Below, piece after piece: positions 45,685-53,917 of a stretch of 64,000 bases of DNA. The notes beneath the pieces are model-generated. The model searched no databases, was not told where the DNA came from, and saw only the letters and a program-made list of their open reading frames with translations. The stretch is from Gammaproteobacteria bacterium (lineage in GTDB: Bacteria; Pseudomonadota; Gammaproteobacteria; Steroidobacterales; Woeseiaceae): contig JAOTYE010000016.1 of the NCBI GenBank assembly GCA_029862045.1, positions 29,751 through 93,750 on the forward strand, given 5' to 3'. The translations under genes and the position numbers were made by a program. Numbering within the stretch: the first letter of the stretch is position 1; each line of letters begins with the position of its first letter.

Positions 45685-47064
45685 ATGAAAAAAATCAACC
45701 GAAGAGATTTCTTGATGACAGGTGCTTCTGCAGCGGCTGCGACGATGGCGGCTACGCCAGGTCTGACTTACGCACAAATGATTGGCGGAGGCGCGCCGTT
45801 CGATGACTATCGTGCGCTGGTTTGTGTGTTCTTGTTTGGCGGCAATGACTCATACAACATGCTCGTGCCAAATACGATTGCCGAGTACAACGCATACGCA
45901 GCGTCACGGCAGAATCTGGCCATCGCGCAGACAGACCTGTTACCGATCAACCCGGTTTCATTTGCACCGGGTAGCGAACCGTTCGGTTTGCATCCCGCGA
46001 TGACAAGCCTGCAGCAACTGTTCGAGTCAGGCAGCGCGTCATTTGTGGCGAATGCAGGTCCGCTCATTGAGCCAACGACCAAGGACCAGTTCTTCAGTCA
46101 ATCGGTGGCGCTGCCGCCACAACTGTTTTCGCATAATGATCAGCAGGATCAATGGTTGTCGCTGCGCGGCACGAATCAGAGCAAGACCGGATGGGCAGGC
46201 CGCATGGCGGACCTGATACGCAACAACGTGGCGGGTCAGCAGATGGCCACAAACGCATCGTTGTTTGGCACTAATACGTTCCAGTCGGCGGACGAGACCG
46301 TCGCCTATGTCATGGGCGCGACAGGCCCGCTGCAATTTGGTTTCATGTCATCGGATCCTGGTGCGGGGCTGCTCTACACACAAGGTCAGGCGTTTGGCCG
46401 CATCATCGACGCACAATATGCATCGATTTATGAGCGCGGTTTTGCGGCCGTGCAGCGACGCGCGATAGATTCGGCCGAGACCGTAATTGCTGCGATTCAG
46501 GCAGCCGAGAATTCCGGTGCCATCACGACCGTATTTCCAGCGGGTCAACTCGGCACGCAGCTCGAGACTGTGGCGAAACTCATCGCTTCACGGGATCAAC
46601 TGCAGATGCAGCGGCAGATCTTTTTTGTTGCCACTGGTGGGTTTGATTCGCACGACGACCAGAACCAGAATCAGCCCGGTCTCTTGGCTAACATCAGCGA
46701 ATCGATTGCAGCATTCCATGCCGCGACGGTCGAACTGGATGTTGAAGATGCCGTCACCACATTTACGCAGTCGGATTTCGGTCGTACGCTGACATCCAAT
46801 GGCGACGGCACTGATCACGCGTGGGGCGGTAACCAGATCGTGGTCGGTGGCAGCGTTGTTGGTCAGGACATCTATGGCACATTTCCGGTGCTGGAGATCG
46901 GTGGTGACGATGATGTCGGTGGTGGCCGCATGATTCCGACCACTTCAGCGGATCAGTTTGCCGGGACGCTGGCGAAATGGTTCGGCATCCCTGACGTCGA
47001 CCTGGATATCGTGGCGCCGCATATTGATAACTTCGCGCAACGCGATCTCGGCTTTATGGTCTGA
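45685..47064 (+). CDS. DUF1501 family Tat-exported protein
   Basis: A 459-residue protein with a twin-arginine signal (KKINRRDFLMTGASAAAATM). The body begins LVCVFLFGGNDSYNMLVP and contains FFVATGGFDSHDDQ and TFTQSDFGRTLTSNGDGTDHAWGG, the DUF1501 signatures, which are related to sulfatase/phosphatase-fold proteins and suggest metal binding. It is paired with the DUF1800 gene 24 bases upstream; the two proteins probably work together outside the cytoplasm. Substrate unknown. Confidence 0.93.
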   Translation: MKKINRRDFLMTGASAAAATMAATPGLTYAQMIGGGAPFDDYRALVCVFLFGGNDSYNMLVPNTIAEYNAYAASRQNLAIAQTDLLPINPVSFAPGSEPFGLHPAMTSLQQLFESGSASFVANAGPLIEPTTKDQFFSQSVALPPQLFSHNDQQDQWLSLRGTNQSKTGWAGRMADLIRNNVAGQQMATNASLFGTNTFQSADETVAYVMGATGPLQFGFMSSDPGAGLLYTQGQAFGRIIDAQYASIYERGFAAVQRRAIDSAETVIAAIQAAENSGAITTVFPAGQLGTQLETVAKLIASRDQLQMQRQIFFVATGGFDSHDDQNQNQPGLLANISESIAAFHAATVELDVEDAVTTFTQSDFGRTLTSNGDGTDHAWGGNQIVVGGSVVGQDIYGTFPVLEIGGDDDVGGGRMIPTTSADQFAGTLAKWFGIPDVDLDIVAPHIDNFAQRDLGFMV

Positions 47065-47091
47065 TATCCTCCCGCAAAAGAGGGGATTCCA

Positions 47092-48879
47092 ATGACATTA
47101 CTACGAGTAGCCATGCTGGCTGCGGCGCTGTGTCTTGCGTCGTGCACTAGCGAACAACCATCCGTGGCAGGCCAGGCAGATGTGGTCGACACACCGGCGG
47201 CGTTAAATACGGTATTCAACGAGTATTTCGAACGTGCCCTCGAGCTCAACCCGCTACGCGCAACCGCTATCGGCGACTATCGATACAACGACAGGCTCGC
47301 CAACTCGATCGGTCCCGAGTATCGTGCGGCCGACCGCCAACTCGACGAAGAATCCCTGGCACGGTTGCTCGAGATCGATCGCGAACTGTTGTCGCGGCAG
47401 GACCAGCTGAGCTATGACATGTTCAAGCTGAATCGTGAATTGTCTCTGGAGGGCAGTCGATTCCCGGGCCACCTCCAACCCATGAACCAGTTTGGATCAA
47501 TGGTGACATTCTTCGTGCAGCTCGGCAGCGGCAAGAGTCTGCACCCGTTCAAGACAGTCAAGGACTATGACGATTGGCTCGCGCGTATCGATGATTTCGT
47601 GATTTATACAAACCAGGCTATCGACAACATGAAAGAAGGTATGGCGGAGGGCGTTGTCCGACCGCGAATCCTGATGGAAAAGGTGATGCCGCAGCTGCAG
47701 TCACAAATTGTTGATACAGCAGAAGACAGTGGATTCTATACACCAATCAGTAACATGCCCGAGGACTTCAACGATGAAGATCGTGAAAGACTGACAGCAG
47801 CCTACAAGAATTCGATAGAAAACAAGATCATTCCGGCGTATGAGCGCCTGAACAATTTCATTGCTGATGATTACATGGGCGGGACGCGCGAATCTGTCGG
47901 GCTCTACGACTTGCCGAATGGCAATGACTGGTACGCTTTCAACGTCAAACTGATTACAACGACGGATCTGACGCCAGAGGAGATTCACCAGATTGGTCTC
48001 GACGAGGTCAACCGCATTCACGATGATATGCACGGCGTCATGGAAGAGGTTGGTTTCGAAGGTGACCTGCATGAGTTTTTCGAATTTCTCAATACCGACG
48101 ACCAGTTCTACTTCGATGAGCCCGCAGAGTTGATCCAGGGTTATCGTGACATGTCGGACCGAATCACGGAGTTATCAAAAAGCCTGTTCGATGTATCGCC
48201 GAAAACCGGATTCGAAGTCAGACGAATCGAACCTTTCCGCGAGAAATCGGCAGCGGGTGGCCAGTATCAAACCGGTACGCCCGACGGCAGCCGTCCCGGC
48301 ATTTTTTACGCCAATGCGTACGACATCAAATCGCGGCCGATCTGGGCAATGGAGTCGTTGTTCCTGCATGAGGCGATTCCGGGCCACCATTTTCAAAGAT
48401 CCCTTCAGGTAGAAAACGAAAACCTGCCGGGTTTCCGGCGCTTCGGCGGCTACACGGCCTATACCGAAGGCTGGGGGTTATATGCCGAGTCGCTGGGCAA
48501 GGAGCTTGGCGTCTACACGGATCCATACCAGTATTTCGGGGCATTGAACGCGGAGTTGTGGCGTGCGATTCGCCTGGTTGTCGATACCGGTATCCATGCC
48601 AAGCAATGGAGTCGGCAGGACGTGCTCGACTTCATGTACGCGAATTCCGCGGTTAAAGAGGCGCGCGCGGTGGCTGAGGCAGAGCGTTTCATGGCAATTC
48701 CGGGGCAGGCCCTCGCCTATAAGATCGGACAACTCAAGATCCGCGAAATACGCGACAACGCTGAGGCCCGTCTGGGCGATAAGTTCGACGTGAAGGACTT
48801 CCACACGCAGATCCTGATGGACGGTCCCATGCCGCTGTCGATGCTCGAAGACAAGATTGACCTCTGGGTCAATGAGTAG
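47092..48879 (+). CDS. DUF885 family lipoprotein, probable metallopeptidase-like
   Basis: A 595-residue lipoprotein (signal LAAALCLASC, Cys18) of the DUF885 family. The motif LHEAIPGHHFQRSLQ starting at about residue 425 contains the HExxxH-like histidines and glutamate, and GYTAYTEGWGLYAESLGKEL gives a further glutamate ligand. Members are thought to be zinc carboxypeptidase-like enzymes. GAGGGG precedes the ATG at 47092. It follows DUF1501 by 27 bases and may share its transcript. Confidence 0.9.
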   Translation: MTLLRVAMLAAALCLASCTSEQPSVAGQADVVDTPAALNTVFNEYFERALELNPLRATAIGDYRYNDRLANSIGPEYRAADRQLDEESLARLLEIDRELLSRQDQLSYDMFKLNRELSLEGSRFPGHLQPMNQFGSMVTFFVQLGSGKSLHPFKTVKDYDDWLARIDDFVIYTNQAIDNMKEGMAEGVVRPRILMEKVMPQLQSQIVDTAEDSGFYTPISNMPEDFNDEDRERLTAAYKNSIENKIIPAYERLNNFIADDYMGGTRESVGLYDLPNGNDWYAFNVKLITTTDLTPEEIHQIGLDEVNRIHDDMHGVMEEVGFEGDLHEFFEFLNTDDQFYFDEPAELIQGYRDMSDRITELSKSLFDVSPKTGFEVRRIEPFREKSAAGGQYQTGTPDGSRPGIFYANAYDIKSRPIWAMESLFLHEAIPGHHFQRSLQVENENLPGFRRFGGYTAYTEGWGLYAESLGKELGVYTDPYQYFGALNAELWRAIRLVVDTGIHAKQWSRQDVLDFMYANSAVKEARAVAEAERFMAIPGQALAYKIGQLKIREIRDNAEARLGDKFDVKDFHTQILMDGPMPLSMLEDKIDLWVNE

Positions 48880-49113
48880 CTCTAGCGGGGTCCCCATCAT
48901 CGAAAAGCCGAAAGCCCGGCCTTATGTCTGGTTTTTCTTGTTCGACGACTGCTCGGTCTACGTCCGCTTTACACGCAATAACGGACATTCAGCTAAGATT
49001 GTCCCAATTGGCCGCTAATGACTGCCGTTTTAACCGGTCGATGCAACACTTTGTTGGAAAGCCATTGCCTGGCGAATCACCAAGATCATGCGTTCGCGAC
49101 CCGGGCCCTGGTC
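48880..49113. other. Intergenic region with inverted-repeat sequence
   Basis: A gene-free stretch between convergent genes. At about 48960-48986 the pair GTCCG / CGGAC brackets a 15-base loop, followed by a conserved-looking run up to about 49040. It resembles an interspersed intergenic repeat, but I find no second copy in this window. It is unrelated to the palindromic family found at the other convergent junctions. Confidence 0.3.
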
Positions 49114-49144
49114 AAAAAAAAGCGGCCCCGTGCGGGGCCGCTCA
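49114..49144 (-). terminator. Rho-independent terminator of the DUF4382 gene
   Basis: Read on the minus strand: GCGGCCCC, loop GCAC, GGGGCCGC, then eight T residues. It lies about 58 bases after the DUF4382 stop, in the correct orientation. Confidence 0.92.
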
Positions 49145-49201
49145 GAAGTTCGGGCGGGGACTTGGGGCATTCCGCCGAACGGTTTCTTGGCGTGACGCTT
49201 A

Positions 49202-50854
49202 CTACGATGCCGGTGCGTCTTCGGCATCGAAGTTGAGCGGCGTGACCTCGCCGATCGCTATCACGGCTTCTTTGCCGTCGACCGGCACGAAATCAGTACC
49301 GGTGCAGGTGAACGCCGCCGTGTACGTGTCGGCCAGGAGGTTTTCGATCAAGTACCCGTACGCCTCGGTCGTCATGTCCATGGTTACCGGACCGGTCGTG
49401 ACGGGCTCGTCGGTGGCGTTCGGTGTGACGCCCTCCTCGAACACGTACACTGCCGGAACGAATCCCGCTGTGCAGGATGCGGCTTCTGCCAGTTCGGTGG
49501 CAACCTCGCCGGACAGCGACCCGACCGGTGGCGGCGCGTCCTCGGCGAGGAAGTCAACCATCGTCGCTGCCCCCGGCAGGATCTCGGCGGGTTTGCCGGC
49601 TGCCGGGATGAAGTCGGTCCCGGTGCAGGTGAACGCTGCGTTGTAGTTGGCGGCCTGGAGCGGGATCGAGTAGCCGTACTGTTCGGTCGTCATGTCCATG
49701 CCGACTTCGCCTGTCGCGACAGCATCGACGGCAAAACTCGGCTCCACACCGTCTTCGAACACGTAGACCATCGGTGTGAATGTCGCGTCACAAAACCCGG
49801 ATTCGGGCGCGTCGGGATCGAAAAATACGCTGTCGACCTGGCCGACCAGCGAGCCGGGCGCGTCTTCGGCAAGAAAATCGACGGTCGTAACTTCCTCGAG
49901 CAGGATCTCCGCGGGCTTGCCGGCGAGCGGCGCGAACAGGTCGCCGTTGCAGGTGTATGCGACCTCGTAGTTGCCGGCCAGCAGGAAGCCGATTGAATAA
50001 CGCCACGGCGTCGACCCGTCTTCCTGCATCTGCTGCTCGACAAGCCCGGTTGCGACCGCATCGTCTACGGCGAACGGGTCATCGAACGGATTCGGCTCGA
50101 CACCATCGTCGAACACGTAGACCGACGGCGAGAACTCAGCGTCACAGGCCTCCCATGCGATCAATTCGTCAGCGACTCCTCCGACGAGCGTGCCAACCTC
50201 GTTGTTTGCGACGAGCTTGACGACGGGCTTCATCATGACATCCGGCAGGAGCCCCGGCGGCCCGTTGAACGACTTGCCGAGGTCCCACTCAGCGGTGTAG
50301 TCACCGGTGCGGTTGACCGGGATGATGATGTCCTTGATGAGCTGCAGGCCGCGCTGCGAGCCGCTCGGGATGAACAGGTTGAAGACTCCGCCCGAATCTC
50401 TGACGAGGTAGGAATTTTCTGTCTCGTCGTCGCAGAGTTCGCTGGTCGGGTCGCCATCGTTTGCGCCGCCACTAAGGTCGCGCTCCGCCTGCACCTTGAG
50501 CCGGATCCACTCGTATTCGCCGGCCGGCACCTCTGCGCCCGTCACGATCGGGTGCGAATTCGCGCCCTGGTTGGCGAGCAGGTTGACAACTTCCGGCTGG
50601 TCGAAGTCGATCGTCTCTCTCTCGTCACTGTTGGCATGTTTCAGTTCGACGCCGTCGAAGCGGATGCAGACTTTCGCGGCATCCTTGATCGGCGCGTCAC
50701 TGATGCTCAGGTTGAAATAGCCGGTGTCGCCTGTAGACGGCGGCGTCGGCTGCGACTGATCTTCGACTCCGCTGCCGGACCCGCTGCAGGCGGCCAGCGC
50801 GACCGCAAGGATGCATACCAGTCCGATACCGGACCGTTTCGTAAAAGTGGTCAT
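49202..50854 (-). CDS. DUF4382 lipoprotein with three tandem C-terminal repeats
   Basis: A 550-residue lipoprotein (lipobox ALAAC, Cys23). Residues about 43-215 form a DUF4382 domain (GYFNLSISDAPIKDA, VCIRFDGVEL, DWDLGKSF-type end). Three repeats of about 105 residues follow (about 221-334, 335-441, 445-548), each with VYVFEDGV, a VATG segment, YGYSI..LLA, AAFTCTGTDF and PAEIL...VDFLAEDAP. The repeats look like secreted beta-rich modules, each with two conserved cysteines. It has a strong terminator. Function unknown, probably cell surface. Confidence 0.88.
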   Translation of the reverse strand: MTTFTKRSGIGLVCILAVALAACSGSGSGVEDQSQPTPPSTGDTGYFNLSISDAPIKDAAKVCIRFDGVELKHANSDERETIDFDQPEVVNLLANQGANSHPIVTGAEVPAGEYEWIRLKVQAERDLSGGANDGDPTSELCDDETENSYLVRDSGGVFNLFIPSGSQRGLQLIKDIIIPVNRTGDYTAEWDLGKSFNGPPGLLPDVMMKPVVKLVANNEVGTLVGGVADELIAWEACDAEFSPSVYVFDDGVEPNPFDDPFAVDDAVATGLVEQQMQEDGSTPWRYSIGFLLAGNYEVAYTCNGDLFAPLAGKPAEILLEEVTTVDFLAEDAPGSLVGQVDSVFFDPDAPESGFCDATFTPMVYVFEDGVEPSFAVDAVATGEVGMDMTTEQYGYSIPLQAANYNAAFTCTGTDFIPAAGKPAEILPGAATMVDFLAEDAPPPVGSLSGEVATELAEAASCTAGFVPAVYVFEEGVTPNATDEPVTTGPVTMDMTTEAYGYLIENLLADTYTAAFTCTGTDFVPVDGKEAVIAIGEVTPLNFDAEDAPAS

Positions 50855-50974
50855 TTAATCATTCCCCATGACTTGAGTTTTTGTTACGTGGGATATAACG
50901 ACGACAATGGCGCCAAGGTTGTAGTCTTTTCACATAATATCGGCAAAAAGTCCGTTTTCGGCGTTATGTCAAGA

Positions 50975-51153
50975 TAGTGCAGCCGTTCCCGCGCCCGGCG
51001 CATGCCGCCGGTCTTGGCCAGCGCTTCTCGCCGGCCTCCAGGAACTCTTTCGACCAGCGGTAGTACAGGTTCTGGTTGATGCCTTCCTTGTGGCACAGCT
51101 CGGCGTATGTCTCGTGTCGCCTTCTCGGCACTGTCTTTCTTCTTCGTCATCAT
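50975..51153 (-). pseudogene. Remnant of an IS3-type transposase (OrfA)
   Basis: On the minus strand the segment encodes MTKKKDSAEKATRD in one frame and, in another frame, ELCHKEGINQNLYYRWSKEF followed by LEAGEKR, which resembles helix-turn-helix OrfA proteins of IS3-family elements. The frame change and short length show it is broken. No OrfB, inverted repeats or target duplication are visible. It lies about 100 bases left of the first tRNA-Gly-like repeat. Confidence 0.55.
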
Positions 51154-51260
51154 CGTTCTTTTTGCAGGTAACGATGAGTCAAATGTCTCTCTTATTCAAA
51201 CGCCCCACTTGGTCCGACTATCGCTGACGGCGCACAATGCTCAATGGGCGGCAGATGAGA

Positions 51261-51452
51261 GCTAACTCCCTGAAAAGCGGGTCTAGTTCAATGGCAGAAC
51301 ATCAGCTTCCCAATCGGAGTCGCTGAGTTTGGAACTACTGTAACCGCTTGATTTCCATGGTCCAGTGACCACCGGTTTCAACGAGTTAGATCACCCAAAA
51401 GTAACCAACTGAGTCCAAAGGGCTTTCTGAGTATCCTCAGTTTTACTCTCAC
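51261..51452 (+). repeat. tRNA-Gly-like repeat unit, copy 1 (candidate structured RNA)
   Basis: Bases 51277-51313 match the first 37 bases of tRNA-Gly(CCC) closely: GCGGGTCTAGTTCAATGGCA then GAAC, TCAGC and TTCCCAA. The anticodon stem TCAGC/GCTGA is kept but 8 bases (TCGGAGTC) are inserted in the loop, and after the stem the sequence leaves tRNA. A conserved body follows with AACCG/CGGTT enclosing TGGTC/GACCA, then CTGAG-TATC-CTCAG and TTTT. Unlike copies 2-4, no upstream TAGAAT box is seen. Confidence 0.85.
51427..51445 (+). terminator. Terminator-like hairpin at the end of repeat copy 1
   Basis: CTGAG, loop TATC, CTCAG, then TTTTA. Short but in the right form, and conserved in copy 3, so each repeat may be a complete transcription unit. 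Confidence 0.5.
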
Positions 51453-51687
51453 GAATTGACCTGTCTAGGAGTTCTACGTGAGCAGGGCTTTCCGAGGGCG
51501 GGGATCACAGGTTTGGGCCGAGGACGCCGAAGGCCGACGACGGGCAGACCAAGGGGAGGCCTATCCTGTCGAGCGCGCCAAAAATAGAGACGTATAAACC
51601 GGACTCACAGAACAACGGAGCCATCTTAACGCGCTCGAGAAGCCGGTGGTCGTGCACATGGACATCTGCCGATTTGGAGCGGCAGTT
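51453..51687. other. Gene-free stretch after repeat copy 1
   Basis: About 235 bases with no credible ORF, no clear promoter and no repeat found elsewhere in the window. Confidence 0.4.
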
Positions 51688-51712
51688 AAAAGGGGCGCCG
51701 AATGGCGCCCCG
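51688..51712 (-). terminator. Rho-independent terminator of the 86-residue protein gene
   Basis: On the minus strand: GGGGCGCC, loop ATTC, GGCGCCCC, then TTTT. It is about 78 bases after the stop. A near-identical hairpin follows the related small gene at 53918-54175. Confidence 0.85.
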
Positions 51713-51789
51713 ATGGGTTTGTCCTGCTCTTCGCGCTATTGTGCCGGATGCACCCCCAAGCGAATGGTGAGGTGACTGACCTACTAATC

Positions 51790-52050
51790 CTAATATTGGC
51801 TGTTCAGATCCTCATAGAATTCATAACTGCTGTCATCATCGTACGAATCCCAGTCGGCGTCGTTTTCCCAATCCCAGTTGTCGCGGTGATGACGATCCGT
51901 GGAAAATCCTCGGGGACGATTTCGGTGACGATTTCGGTGGCGCTCTTCGCGCCGCGCTTCTTTGACCAGCCTGTGCAAAGATTGTGATCTGTCGTATGCG
52001 AATCCTTCGACATCGTCGAAATCATCGGAATGATCATTGTTAGGACGCAT
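51790..52050 (-). CDS. Small protein with acidic, aromatic C-terminal tail (paralogue A)
   Basis: An 86-residue protein of unknown family. It starts MRPNNDHSDDFDDVEG, has a basic middle (LHRLVKEARREERHRNRHRN) and ends in a tail of Asp, Glu, Tyr and Trp (DWENDADWDSYDDDSSYEFY). The same plan (MRP start with FD, basic ARR...RR middle, Asp/Tyr tail) is seen in the 85-residue protein at 53918. GGAGGA precedes the start. The separation of basic and acidic parts suggests a nucleic-acid or partner-binding disordered protein, but this is inference. Confidence 0.6.
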   Translation of the reverse strand: MRPNNDHSDDFDDVEGFAYDRSQSLHRLVKEARREERHRNRHRNRPRGFSTDRHHRDNWDWENDADWDSYDDDSSYEFYEDLNSQY

Positions 52051-52064
52051 TTCTTCCTCCTGCT

Positions 52065-52559
52065 CTATTGAAGGCTTGTGCGTGAAAACCTGGGAAAGTC
52101 CCAGGTCGAGACCATCACCGTCCCCGATTCCGGGTTCGGTGGGCCAGTGAATCTGCAGTATGCTTGTCGAATGACGCTCCAGACGATTTCGAGTTCCTCG
52201 TGGTCGCGGGGTAAATAGACGCAGACTTGATCGTTAAACAGTTTGCCCCACCCATTTTTCAGAACCTGGTACGTATCCCACCGGCTGAGGCCGCTTACGG
52301 TTACGCAATTGCAGTCGAGACAGCACAATTGTCGAGCAGGCTTGCGTTTCAATACTCGATCTGAGGTTTCTCGCCGGAGGTAGATCTCGACTCGCCCGGG
52401 AATAGTTTCATCGTTGCGCTCGACCGTCTCTATGCCGGGAAGGTCCGCAATTCGGTCGATCAGAGCCATCCGCGCCGCGAAGTCGCCAGAACTCTTCTGT
52501 TTGTTGCGAATTCGAGCCGGGAGCGTCAAGCGCGCGGCCTTTTTTGAAGTCTTAGTCAT
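52065..52559 (-). CDS. DUF5519-like (luciferase-domain) protein
   Basis: A 164-residue soluble protein. GLSRWDTYQVLKNGWGKLFNDQVCVYLPRDHEELEIVW, in shortened form, resembles the DUF5519/luciferase-domain family, with the conserved LPRD..EL..VW segment near residue 120. Function unknown. It precedes the 86-residue gene by 14 bases and is divergent from marR across a region holding a probable MarR site, so it is likely regulated by it. Confidence 0.6.
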   Translation of the reverse strand: MTKTSKKAARLTLPARIRNKQKSSGDFAARMALIDRIADLPGIETVERNDETIPGRVEIYLRRETSDRVLKRKPARQLCCLDCNCVTVSGLSRWDTYQVLKNGWGKLFNDQVCVYLPRDHEELEIVWSVIRQAYCRFTGPPNPESGTVMVSTWDFPRFSRTSLQ

Positions 52560-52612
52560 GATCCTGTACCAATAGGGAATGGCGATCCTTTGCTGAAGTA
52601 TCTTCCAATTTA

Positions 52613-52640
52613 CTTCGATGTCAAGTATTTTTATGTCAAG
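52613..52640. promoter_or_regulatory. Probable MarR operator, site 1
   Basis: In the divergent gap between the DUF5519 and marR genes, ATGTCAAG occurs twice (52618-52625 and 52633-52640), 15 bases apart. The run CTTCGATGTCAAGTATTTT (52613-52631) is repeated exactly, inverted, at 53653-53671 in the next divergent gap. A shared regulator site, probably for the adjacent MarR protein, is the simplest reading. Confidence 0.6.
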
Positions 52641-52648
52641 AGAATAAA

Positions 52649-53167
52649 TTGAGCGAATCTATGAAAACAGATGCTGTTGACGACATCCTCGAACAGTGGT
52701 CAGAAGAGCGCCCGGAGCTTGAAACCGAAAGCCTTGGCGTCGTGATCCGAATCATGTCATTAAGTCGGGCGTTCCTGCGCCAGGCGACGGAGGCGCTGGC
52801 ACCGCTGGATCTCGAGCTGTTCGAGTACGATGTCCTGTCGGCGTTGCGTCGCCAGGGCCGTCCTTATGCGCTGCCAGCCACAGGGCTCGCAAAAGCGACC
52901 GGCCTCAGCAGCGGCGCGATGACCAACCGGATCGACGGACTCGAAGAGCGTGGCCTCGTGACTAGGAAGCCCGATAAATCCGATCGGCGTGGGGTCATCG
53001 TGTCTTTGACAATCCAGGGCAAGCGGGCGATCGACGACGCGATCCAGCTGCGTCTCGATGCGGCAGACGAAAGTCTGAAGGGATTGAATGCCGGGGAAAT
53101 CGGTGATCTCGCTTCGTTACTCCGCAAAGTCCGGCTGACGGGAACCGAAGAAGTTGAGACCGCCTAA
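52649..53167 (+). CDS. MarR family transcriptional regulator
   Basis: A 172-residue winged-helix regulator. The recognition region ATGLSSGAMTNRIDGLEERGLV followed by KPDKSDRRGVIVSLT (wing) is the MarR signature, here at about residues 85-120. Members usually repress a neighbouring gene and respond to small ligands. TTG 52649 and ATG 52661 are both possible starts. The two matching sites at 52.6 and 53.65 kb place its likely targets on either side. Confidence 0.9.
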   Translation: MSESMKTDAVDDILEQWSEERPELETESLGVVIRIMSLSRAFLRQATEALAPLDLELFEYDVLSALRRQGRPYALPATGLAKATGLSSGAMTNRIDGLEERGLVTRKPDKSDRRGVIVSLTIQGKRAIDDAIQLRLDAADESLKGLNAGEIGDLASLLRKVRLTGTEEVETA

Positions 53168-53189
53168 ACGCGACCGGTGATATTTCTGG

Positions 53190-53573
53190 TTAGTCTCTTA
53201 GCAGTGCGGTCAGCGTCAGCTTATCTTCATCGCTTGGACTTTGGTTGATCCTCAGGAGAACCGCTGCGAGTTTTCGGGCCGATTCGTCGGACAAGTCATC
53301 ATCGACGATATCCAAGAGCCGCTCTGCGTCAGCCGCCTTGACCTTATGCTCCATATTGGCGAGAGCCATCGCGAGGGCTGCTTCCTCCTCGCTCGAATCG
53401 TCGCTCTCGATGATCGCACCAAGGACGGCCTTATCCGCATCCGAGGGACGGTGATCCAGATTCATAGTGATCTGAGTCAATGTCCGAATTGTGTTCGTGT
53501 CCGCGACCACAAGCCCGGCAGCAAGACACAGTGTCTGGCTGATTCCGGCCAAAGGAAATAGTGTTCTATTCAA
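53190..53573 (-). CDS. Small secreted acidic helical protein
   Basis: No family recognised. From the TTG at 53573 the product is 127 residues with a signal peptide (NRTLFPLAGISQTLCLAAGLVVA) followed by an acidic helical domain with repeated SPSDEDK/RPSDADK segments. That start has an excellent GGGAGG seven bases upstream, which makes it better than the longer ATG start at 53633. It is convergent with marR by 22 bases and divergent from the 53676 ORF across MarR site 2. Confidence 0.6.
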   Translation of the reverse strand: MNRTLFPLAGISQTLCLAAGLVVADTNTIRTLTQITMNLDHRPSDADKAVLGAIIESDDSSEEEAALAMALANMEHKVKAADAERLLDIVDDDLSDESARKLAAVLLRINQSPSDEDKLTLTALLRD

Positions 53574-53652
53574 GGTAGTCCTCCCGTCACTTCGGAGATG
53601 ATGGTCAATAGCCCGCTTCTCAGCCTTGGTCATCGCCTTCTAGTTTGATATC

Positions 53653-53671
53653 AAAATACTTGACATCGAAG
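53653..53671. promoter_or_regulatory. Probable MarR operator, site 2
   Basis: AAAATACTTGACATCGAAG is the exact reverse complement of 52613-52631. Just left of it, TTGATATCAA is a palindrome that takes the place of the second half-site. It lies in the divergent gap before the leftward secreted protein and the rightward small ORFs. Confidence 0.6.
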
Positions 53672-53675
53672 AAAA

Positions 53676-53903
53676 ATGGAAGATACTCCGACTATGTTCA
53701 CCGCCAGCTTAGACATTCACCCAGATCGCGACGCCAGAGCTGGAACTGTCTCATTTCGAGCTCCCTGTCGTGATCCGCATGAAGCCAGGCGGAGAGTCGG
53801 TTACGGCGGCCCAATGATTATCAATGCTCCGGAGCGATTACGAACAGCGCTGCGTGTGCTTTTCGACGATCCACCGAAGCCATCACGCCCATCCCTTACC
53901 TGA
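53676..53903 (+). CDS. Doubtful 75-residue ORF
   Basis: An open frame beginning MEDTPTMFTASLDIHPDRDA right after MarR site 2. There is no clear ribosome-binding site beyond GAAGAAAA and no recognisable domain, and the composition is rich in Arg and Pro. It may only be leader sequence for the next gene. Confidence 0.3.
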   Translation: MEDTPTMFTASLDIHPDRDARAGTVSFRAPCRDPHEARRRVGYGGPMIINAPERLRTALRVLFDDPPKPSRPSLT

Positions 53904-53917
53904 GAGGAGGACCAGAA

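Noticed and set aside
48924..49646. A 240-residue plus-strand ORF
   Set aside because: It runs antisense through the DUF4382 gene and its terminator, and has no domain; it is a shadow of the repeat-rich gene.
51261..51452. A complete tRNA-Gly gene, or a tRNA interrupted by a group I intron
   Set aside because: No T-arm (GGTTCGA) or CACCCGC acceptor strand is found within several hundred bases after any copy, so no 3' exon exists.
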